A stretch of 40,584 nt of DNA from Candidatus Hydrogenedentota bacterium (GTDB taxonomy: Bacteria; Hydrogenedentota; Hydrogenedentia; Hydrogenedentales; CAITNO01), in NCBI GenBank assembly GCA_018056705.1, contig JAGPFE010000026.1, positions 1 to 40,584 of the forward strand, read 5' to 3'. Positions 33,131 through 39,070 of the stretch are shown here, in pieces; positions within the stretch are counted from its first letter, which is position 1, and each line of letters opens with the position of its first letter. The notes below the pieces were generated by a model. The model worked only from the letters and a program-made list of their open reading frames with translations, was not told the DNA's origin and ran no database searches. The position numbers and the translations under genes are program-made.

Positions 33131-34321
33131 ATGACCAAGGGCCAGATGGTACTCGCGTTGGTGGTAATGGTGATAGCGGTGGCGGCGGGAAGCGTGGTGT
33201 TCCTGGGAGACCGGCTGATCGCGCCGTCTCCGGCCACGCCTGAAATAAAATCGTCCACTAGGACGGCCGATTCCCAAAAGGCGTCCAGTGTTTCCGTGGA
33301 AGACGCCGACTCATTGCCGGGACCTCTAACCGGCGCGGCGCGTCCGAAGGAAACCGGAGGAAACGACGGCAAGAAAGCGGATCTTAAGCCGGCACCCGAT
33401 GCCGCATTGAAGCCGTCCGAGAAGTCATCCGCCGATGCCGCCGCCAGGATGAACAAGCCGGAGCCTCCCAAGCCGGCGGCCCCGTCAAAACCCGCTCCGC
33501 CCAAGACCGCGGCCACGCAGACGCCGCAGAAAGCCCCCGCGGCTTCACCCGAGATGCAGATGCTGGCGGAAGCCAGTGTCGCGGCAAAAAACGGGGATTA
33601 CGACAAGGCGTTTCGGCTGTATGAAGACGCCATTCGTTCCAATCCCAAGAATCCAAAGGCCTACCAGGACCTGGCCGTCCTGCAGCGGCAGTTAGGTATG
33701 CTGGACGAAGAAGTGGGTACCTACCAGCGCTGGATGCAGGCCATGCCCGACGATCCGACCAGTCGCTATTTCATGGCCGAGGCCTATTCCCGGAACGGCG
33801 AGTTCGATACCGCGAAAGAATGGCTCGATCAGTTTGTCACCCTTTCGAACGGGGATCCCCGCTCCTTTCCGATGGCTTCTTCCCTGTACCAGCGGATTGG
33901 CGTTCCCGACGCGGAACAGTACATGCTGGAGACCTGGGCGCGCAACGATCCTAAGAATCCAAGCGCCCAGATTATGCTGGGCGATTATTATCAGCGCGCT
34001 GGCGACCTGCAACGGGCGGAACAGGCCTTTCAACAGGTGGTCAACCTCAAGCCGAATGATCCGTCGGCCTTGTCCCAACTAGGTAACCTGTATCAGCAGA
34101 TGGGCCGGCACGAGGAAGCGATTCAGCAGTATGAGCGCGCCCTGCAACAGAAACCCGATGATTCCGTGCTGATGTCCCGAATGGCCAGCGCTTACAAAGA
34201 TATGGGAGACCTGGAGAGTGCCCGGATGATTTACGAACAGATTATTGCCTCCAAGCCGGGCACGCCGGACGCCGAACTCGCCGCCCATAACCTGGAACGA
34301 TTGCAAATGACCCAACAGTAA
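33131..34321 (+). CDS. Membrane-anchored TPR protein (paralogue 2)
   Basis: 396 residues from ATG 33131, with CGGGAGAATTGCGAT upstream; an in-frame start at 33071 has no membrane-leader logic. The membrane segment MVLALVVMVIAVAAGSVVFL is followed by a Lys/Pro/Ala-rich linker (~35-160, with KPEPPKPAAPSKPAPPKTAA) and TPR repeats from ~165: YDKAFRLYEDAIRSNPKNPK, AGDLQRAEQAFQQVVNLKPN, MGRHEEAIQQYERALQQKPD and DLESARMIYEQIIASKPGTP. The Pro/Lys-rich linker could span periplasmic space, as in TonB-like proteins. It lies 68 bases after its paralogue and converges on the sigma factor gene. Confidence 0.75.
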   Translation: MTKGQMVLALVVMVIAVAAGSVVFLGDRLIAPSPATPEIKSSTRTADSQKASSVSVEDADSLPGPLTGAARPKETGGNDGKKADLKPAPDAALKPSEKSSADAAARMNKPEPPKPAAPSKPAPPKTAATQTPQKAPAASPEMQMLAEASVAAKNGDYDKAFRLYEDAIRSNPKNPKAYQDLAVLQRQLGMLDEEVGTYQRWMQAMPDDPTSRYFMAEAYSRNGEFDTAKEWLDQFVTLSNGDPRSFPMASSLYQRIGVPDAEQYMLETWARNDPKNPSAQIMLGDYYQRAGDLQRAEQAFQQVVNLKPNDPSALSQLGNLYQQMGRHEEAIQQYERALQQKPDDSVLMSRMASAYKDMGDLESARMIYEQIIASKPGTPDAELAAHNLERLQMTQQ

Positions 34322-34336
34322 GGTTACCGTCCGGCG

Positions 34337-34365
34337 GGAAGGGAAGATATTCCGGGCACCCTTCC
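34337..34365. terminator. Possible hairpin between convergent TPR and sigma factor genes
   Basis: GGAAGGG (34337-34343) pairs with CCCTTCC (34359-34365) around a 15-base loop, between two gene ends 50 bases apart. There is no T run on either side, so its terminator role is doubtful. Confidence 0.3.
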
Positions 34366-34371
34366 GGGGAT

Positions 34372-34956
34372 TTATTCCCGACCGTTTCCCTGCAAGCCGT
34401 GTTCGCGGGCGTAATCGGCTAAGGCATCCCGCAACAGTTTCCGTCCCCGGAACAGCCGGGACATCACCGTGCCCAGCGGGCACCCCATGATATCTGCGAT
34501 TTCCTTGTAGGACATGTCCTGCAGGTCTGCCATGATGACCGCGTTCCGAAAGTCCGGTGGCAGGGATTCCAGCGCGTTACGCACTGGATCATCCAGTAAT
34601 TCCAGCAGGTCGTCCACGTGGTTTTCCCTGGGCTCGATAAAAACGTCCGGATCCGGGAAGGCTTCGGGTGCCGCCTCGAAACCACTCAGTTCCACTTCCG
34701 CGGGTCGCCGCGTTTTCCGTCGGTATTCATTAATAAATGTGTTCCGCAGGATGGTGAGCAACCAGGCCTTGATGTACGTGCCTTCCTTGAATTTATCATG
34801 AAACCGGAGGGCTTTCACAAAGGTGTTTTGCGTCAGGTCCTCCGCGTCGGCGGGATTCCGGGTCAGGCGCAGGGCCACGGCGTACAACATGTCCACGTGT
34901 TCCAGAACCTGCCGTTCGAATTCCTTGGATCGCGCTTTTGGTTTGGACTCACTCAC
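34372..34956 (-). CDS. ECF-type RNA polymerase sigma factor (sigma70 family)
   Basis: 194 residues, the size of group IV sigma factors. Region 2 covers ~15-85: [40 protein letters not shown] and [20 protein letters not shown], containing the -10 recognition helix. Region 4 covers ~125-180: [40 protein letters not shown] and [12 protein letters not shown], with the helix-turn-helix typical for -35 recognition. Regions 1 and 3 are missing, as expected. No anti-sigma gene adjoins: downstream lies a convergent TPR gene, upstream the divergent pilM promoter region. It could control the adjacent pilus/secretin operon or envelope stress genes; that is inference. Its own promoter contains a possible autoregulatory ECF motif. 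Confidence 0.9.
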   Translation of the reverse strand: MSESKPKARSKEFERQVLEHVDMLYAVALRLTRNPADAEDLTQNTFVKALRFHDKFKEGTYIKAWLLTILRNTFINEYRRKTRRPAEVELSGFEAAPEAFPDPDVFIEPRENHVDDLLELLDDPVRNALESLPPDFRNAVIMADLQDMSYKEIADIMGCPLGTVMSRLFRGRKLLRDALADYAREHGLQGNGRE

Positions 34957-35017
34957 GTATGCGATCTAACCTTTACATGGAACTGGTGATTTCACCGCTC
35001 AGAATTCCATTCCACTT

Positions 35018-35059
35018 GACCTTGCGGAAAGTGTAACAAGTTCTCGTGTTTTCAGTCAA
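35018..35059 (-). promoter_or_regulatory. Candidate promoters of the ECF sigma factor gene
   Basis: Read on the minus strand, TTGACT (35059-35054), an 18-base spacer and TACACT (35035-35030) form a sigma70-like promoter. Overlapping it, GAACTT (35043-35038), 17 bases and GTC (35020-35018) resemble the -35/-10 spacing of ECF-dependent promoters, a common form of autoregulation. Both matches are visual; either gives a leader of roughly 55-70 bases. Confidence 0.4.
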
Positions 35060-35245
35060 TCCGCCGGAAATGTACAAGGGGAAGGGCATTGCACGGCCCG
35101 GGTGTCCACGCGTATTTTGGGGCCGCGACAGGAAACGGGCAAGGGAACACCTGTCGGAAGACGTATTTTTTCCCCGGTCAGCTGGTATTTTTTGGGGAAA
35201 ACTGCGAAAATTTTTCTGATATCATTGAATTTAGGTGAAGGAAAG

Positions 35246-35287
35246 TCTTGACAATTGCGTGAAGGTTTACTACAATACTTGTCAAGA
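35246..35287 (+). promoter_or_regulatory. Sigma70-type promoter of the pilM operon, flanked by a perfect 9-bp inverted repeat
   Basis: TTGACA (35248-35253), a 17-base spacer and TACAAT (35271-35276) are near-perfect. Initiation is predicted near 35283. TCTTGACAA (35246-35254), which contains the -35 box, and TTGTCAAGA (35279-35287), which covers the start site, are exact inverted repeats 33 bp apart centre to centre, about three helical turns. A dimeric regulator could bind both half-sites on one DNA face; this is inferred. Confidence 0.7.
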
Positions 35288-35391
35288 GTTTATTTTGAAC
35301 GAGGATATATGGGGTCTGGCGAAGACCGTCATGGGATGGGATTCGTCGGAATCCATGAGATGGAGAACAGGTTGCTGGTGAGGATAACGCG

Positions 35392-37434
35392 GTGGCACCG
35401 GCATTGAAAAAGAGAGTGGTGCTGGACATCGGTACCAGCGCGGTCCGGTTTTGCGAACTGACGAAAACCAAAACCGGACTGCAGGTTACCCGTTTCGCGC
35501 AACGCGAATTCAACGCGGATCCGGCGCTCGACGAGGAGCAGCGCCGGGAAGTTCGCTCCACGGCTGTTCGGGAATTGTTGAAGGAGGCGCGCGTCAAGCG
35601 GGGAAAACTGGTGCTGGCGGTGCCCGGCCAGTCCGTTTTCACGCGCAGCCGTACCTTGCCCCCGGTGCCGGAATACCGGGTCAACCAGATCGTCCGCTAC
35701 GAAATTCAGCAGCAGATTCCCTTCGGCCTGGACCAGATCGCGATGGACTACCAGGTCCTGGGACGAAGTGAACAGGGCGGCTACGACGTGCTCATGGCGG
35801 CGATCAAGGTGGACGTGGTGGATAAGCACCTGGAGATCGTGGCTCCCCTTAAACGTTCCGTTGCTTGGGTGGACATCGTGCCCATGGCCGCGTACAACTG
35901 GATGCGGCAGGCCGGGGAATTTGGCAACCCGTCCGAGTGCGTGGCCCTCCTGAATATCGGCGCGTCTACCACGGATCTGATTATCGAGCGCAACGGCCAG
36001 TTCCGGTTTACCCGCCCGATCGCGTTTGGGGGCAATGACATTACCAGGGCCCTTGCCGAGGCCTTCAACATGGACTTCGCCACGGCGGAAAAACTCAAGC
36101 GCGAACGGGCCTTCGCGCCCACTGGGAACCCCCAGCGGGACGGACAGGGTGGCGAAGTAATTGGTCGAGTCTTGCAACGGCTGGTGACGGAGGTGACCCG
36201 GTCGTTTTCCTACTTCCGGTCCTTGCCGGGAGGTGGAACGGTCAATCGGATCATTCTTTCCGGCGGGGGCGCCAAGTTGAAAAACCTGGCTCCTTATCTC
36301 CAGCGGCAGTGGAACATGGAGGTCCGGCCTGCCAACGTGCTTAACGGCTTGTCGGTGGCGCCGGCAGCGGCATCCATCCGGGACGCGGGAGAACAGGCGG
36401 CCGTGGTGCTGGGGCTGGCCCTGCGTTGCGCGGCTGCCGCCCCGCTGACCTTCGACCTGATTCCACCGCGGCTGGTTATTGCGGCCCGTCGTAAGGAACA
36501 GGCAGTCTACTGGGCGCTGTCCGTGTGCGCGGTCATCCTGATCTTCTTCTCGATGGTTCCCGCCGAACACAAGAAGAACCAGCTAGTTAAACAGCGAATC
36601 GAGGAACTGAAAAACATTATCCGGGCGTATGATCCCGAACTGGTGCAACGGATACGACCAGGATCTCCGCCGCCCGTGTCCACGCTGAACGAGCAGTTGG
36701 CCCAGCGCAAGGCCGCTGTGCGGCAGGTGGAAAACCAGGTCAAAGCCCTGGACGCGGCGCGACGTCAGCGCCGGTTCTGGATGGATGAATTGTCCCTGAT
36801 CGCGGACGCGCGGCCTGCCACGGGAGGTATCTGGTTCGCTTCGGTGGAGACGACAGTAGTGGAAGACACGCCCGCGGGCGGTCAGGCTCCCGGACCCCAA
36901 CCGGGTCGGGGTGGTCGACAGGGGACCGAAGGTGGCCTGAAGACGGGATTTCCCGGTATTCAGCCCCCGGGTGGCGTGACCAGAAACGTGGGTGGACGCG
37001 CCGCGGGGGGAGGACCGGCGGCCGGTGCCAGGGGACCTGCTGGTCCAGGCGCTCCTGCCGCCGCGGCGGAAATCGAGACCCGATCACAGCCCATACCCAA
37101 TGGGATGATCGTAAGGGGATACGCCGAAACGGACACAGCGTTTAAACAGTTCACCAACGAATTGAAGCAGATTTATCGGCAACTTGGTGCGAACGTGTAC
37201 CTTTCCGCGCAGGACGTGATTTACAAGGAAGCGTCCATTCAGCCGCAGCCCTGGAACGTGCTGTATAACGCGCCGCTCGCCGGGGGTGGAACCGGGGGCG
37301 GGGGCGCCGCCCAGCAGCAGGGCGGGGGAGGGGCCGGGATTCTCTCATTCGAAGTTACGGTGAAATTCCGGCGTTCGCCGCAACCTCCCGCCAGGCAGGA
37401 GCAGCAACCCAATCCGGGAGGAGGCGGCGCATGA
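35392..37434 (+). CDS. PilM-PilN fusion protein (type IV pilus/type II secretion-like assembly platform)
   Basis: 680 residues from GTG 35392 (GTGAGGATAACGCG upstream). Residues 1-345 are PilM, a cytoplasmic actin-like ATP-binding protein: VVLDIGTSAVRFCELTKTKT, PEYRVNQIVRYEIQQQIPFG, CVALLNIGASTTDLIIERNG and RIILSGGGAKLKNLAPYLQR. At 354-360, FDLIPPR resembles the INLLPxR motif by which separate PilN proteins bind PilM, here placed in cis. A membrane segment (~371-390), a coiled coil (~390-470), a Gly/Pro-rich stretch (~495-560) and a periplasmic PilN-like fold with IVRGYAETDTAFKQFTNELK follow. The tail is Gly/Gln-rich. In canonical systems PilM, PilN, PilO and PilP form the inner-membrane alignment complex beneath the PilQ secretin. 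The next gene overlaps by four bases. Confidence 0.85.
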   Translation: MAPALKKRVVLDIGTSAVRFCELTKTKTGLQVTRFAQREFNADPALDEEQRREVRSTAVRELLKEARVKRGKLVLAVPGQSVFTRSRTLPPVPEYRVNQIVRYEIQQQIPFGLDQIAMDYQVLGRSEQGGYDVLMAAIKVDVVDKHLEIVAPLKRSVAWVDIVPMAAYNWMRQAGEFGNPSECVALLNIGASTTDLIIERNGQFRFTRPIAFGGNDITRALAEAFNMDFATAEKLKRERAFAPTGNPQRDGQGGEVIGRVLQRLVTEVTRSFSYFRSLPGGGTVNRIILSGGGAKLKNLAPYLQRQWNMEVRPANVLNGLSVAPAAASIRDAGEQAAVVLGLALRCAAAAPLTFDLIPPRLVIAARRKEQAVYWALSVCAVILIFFSMVPAEHKKNQLVKQRIEELKNIIRAYDPELVQRIRPGSPPPVSTLNEQLAQRKAAVRQVENQVKALDAARRQRRFWMDELSLIADARPATGGIWFASVETTVVEDTPAGGQAPGPQPGRGGRQGTEGGLKTGFPGIQPPGGVTRNVGGRAAGGGPAAGARGPAGPGAPAAAAEIETRSQPIPNGMIVRGYAETDTAFKQFTNELKQIYRQLGANVYLSAQDVIYKEASIQPQPWNVLYNAPLAGGGTGGGGAAQQQGGGGAGILSFEVTVKFRRSPQPPARQEQQPNPGGGGA

Positions 37435-38405
37435 GTTCCCGTACGGCCAACCTCCTGTGGGGAGCGATCCTGGTTGTGGTGCTTGCCGCGGTCGGCGGGG
37501 TATGGTTCATGTTTGTGCAGCCGATGTTCGATCAGTACAAGCAGGATGAACGGACCCGTCAGTCTCTCGAGGAAACCCTGGACAAGTTGCGGGAATCCTT
37601 CGCGGGGTACAAGCCGGAACTGATGCTGGACCTGTGGCAGCGCAGCCTGCAACCCTGGCGGCAGGCCCGGGAAGAGCGCGCGGCCTATTTCAACCTGGCC
37701 GACTGGACCAAGTACGAAGGCAAACCCGATGAAGGCCGAATGAAGAAATTCTGGTACTTCGAAGAAATGAACCGGCTGGTCAAAGAATTTTATGACAAGG
37801 TGTTAGCCAAGAGGAACTCCTATAACACGTTTCCCAAGAATCCGATTGATATGTTCCAGATTCCTGGCCAGCAAACTTACCAGAGTAGGGATATTACCGA
37901 CAAGGAGATTGCTGATAACCTGTCGGAGTTAACATTTGGGTTGAAGGTGTGCGAGTTCCTGCTGGATCACAATGTAACCCAGGTGAACGACATGGCACTC
38001 TGGCCCGGCTGGATTTCGAAAGATCACGCCGAGATTCTGGGGATGCGCACGGTGGGTGTGGAATGCGTGATGACCATGCGGGATCTGGCTAAACTCATGG
38101 ACGACATGCGCACGGCGGACCGGTATTTCAACGTCAACGCGATCAAGATAACCTATCCGTATATCGCGTACAACGTGGAACCGCAGTTGAACGTGTCGAT
38201 GATCATCAGCCAGGCGAATTACCTGAAACGAAAGGTAGAGCAGAGCGAGAGAGCGGCGGCCCCCGGATCGGGTGGTCCGGGCGGACCCGGCATGCCACCG
38301 GGGGTGACGGGACGTCCGCAGGTGCAGCAGGTTACCGCGGAGGAACCGAACGCGATCAGCAAGGCGTGGAAGTGGTTCAAGAACAACATCCTGTACATAC
38401 ATTGA
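37431..38405 (+). CDS. PilO-like / Amuc_1100-like inner-membrane protein
   Basis: 324 residues from ATG 37431, overlapping the PilM-PilN stop as ATGA. It has one N-terminal membrane segment (LLWGAILVVVLAAVGGVWFM), a coiled coil (~30-60, YKQDERTRQSLEETLDKLRE) and a periplasmic domain that ends near ~275 with VEPQLNVSMIISQANYLKRK. A Gly/Pro-rich linker and a short amphipathic C-terminus (SKAWKWFKNNIL) follow. Membrane segment, coiled coil and alpha/beta domain in this order, together with location between PilM/N and a secretin, match PilO; length resembles Akkermansia Amuc_1100, but sequence similarity to it was not tested. It probably pairs with the PilN part through the periplasmic folds. The middle (Trp/Tyr-rich, 85-140) is not typical of PilO. 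Confidence 0.65.
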   Translation: MSSRTANLLWGAILVVVLAAVGGVWFMFVQPMFDQYKQDERTRQSLEETLDKLRESFAGYKPELMLDLWQRSLQPWRQAREERAAYFNLADWTKYEGKPDEGRMKKFWYFEEMNRLVKEFYDKVLAKRNSYNTFPKNPIDMFQIPGQQTYQSRDITDKEIADNLSELTFGLKVCEFLLDHNVTQVNDMALWPGWISKDHAEILGMRTVGVECVMTMRDLAKLMDDMRTADRYFNVNAIKITYPYIAYNVEPQLNVSMIISQANYLKRKVEQSERAAAPGSGGPGGPGMPPGVTGRPQVQQVTAEEPNAISKAWKWFKNNILYIH

Positions 38406-38443
38406 CAACGGTTCCGGCCTGAGAGCCGGGGGACAAGGACGAC

Positions 38444-38980
38444 TTGGTAGACAAGCTGCAGAAAACGGGCGCGTGGATCTGGCGCAACAAGGAACGCGCG
38501 GTACTGCTGGTGATGCTGTTGATCCTGGGGTACCGGGGATGGGAACTGATGTCTCCGCCGCCCATGCCGAATTGGCCAAGGGTACAGCCGCCAAAGCCCC
38601 AGTTGCCGGAAGACCTGTCTGAACTGGCGGAGCAGAACATCGAGTTGCCACCGGTTCCGTCTCCCAGGCCTCCGGCGGATGTACCCGAAGCCTACGCGTC
38701 CCTGTACCAGAAAAACCCGTTCTGGTATTATTCGGGATCTGGCGCTTCCCAGGGCGAACAGGAAATCACGGTGGAGCAGTTGAATATCCAGTTGCTCAAC
38801 CTGCAGCAGGTTCAGGGGAAGTGGCGGGCCCGGTTACGTACCACGAGCACGACCAAGTGGTATGACGAAGGCGAACAATTCGAAGAGTTTGAGTTGTTGC
38901 GGATCAATCCGGAGGATAAAACGGTAGAAATCCGTTCGGAACGGTACGGCAAAAATTTCACGCTGAAAATGAACCAGTGA
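38444..38980 (+). CDS. PilP-like inner-membrane/periplasmic protein
   Basis: 178 residues from TTG 38444, the only start ahead of the membrane helix; GGACAAGGACGAC precedes it. One membrane segment (RAVLLVMLLILGYRGWELMS) is followed by a Pro-rich spacer (~35-85) and a small beta-rich domain: VEQLNIQLLNLQQVQGKWRA, RLRTTSTTKWYDEGEQFEEF, and ELLRINPEDKTVEIRSERYG. The closing pattern, in which a residue-dependent strand such as DEGEQFEEFELLRI is followed by DKTVEIR, resembles the PilP/GspC HR-type beta domain that touches the secretin N0 domain. Classical PilP is a lipoprotein; here a membrane helix replaces the lipid anchor. The assignment rests on order and fold pattern. Confidence 0.6.
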   Translation: MVDKLQKTGAWIWRNKERAVLLVMLLILGYRGWELMSPPPMPNWPRVQPPKPQLPEDLSELAEQNIELPPVPSPRPPADVPEAYASLYQKNPFWYYSGSGASQGEQEITVEQLNIQLLNLQQVQGKWRARLRTTSTTKWYDEGEQFEEFELLRINPEDKTVEIRSERYGKNFTLKMNQ

Positions 38981-39070
38981 GACAGGCTTATGCGGATGAA
39001 CATGACGGTGAAAATGCCAGCCGAAACGACCCGGAATCAATCCCGGGTCCAGCGGGAGGATCAGAGTCTA

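Larger units (their letters stand above)
34957..35391. other. Divergent intergenic region between the sigma factor and pilM
   Basis: No gene is seen in these 435 bases. The left part holds minus-strand promoter candidates for the sigma factor gene; the right part is AT-rich and holds a strong plus-strand promoter for pilM. The transcribed pilM leader contains two small hairpins: GGTCT (35313-35317) with AGACC (35323-35327), and GGATTC (35339-35344) with GAATCC (35349-35354) around a GTCG tetraloop. Confidence 0.6.

Noticed and set aside
35329..36570. 413-codon minus-strand frame opposite PilM
   Set aside because: Antisense shadow; PilM motifs are conserved on the plus strand.
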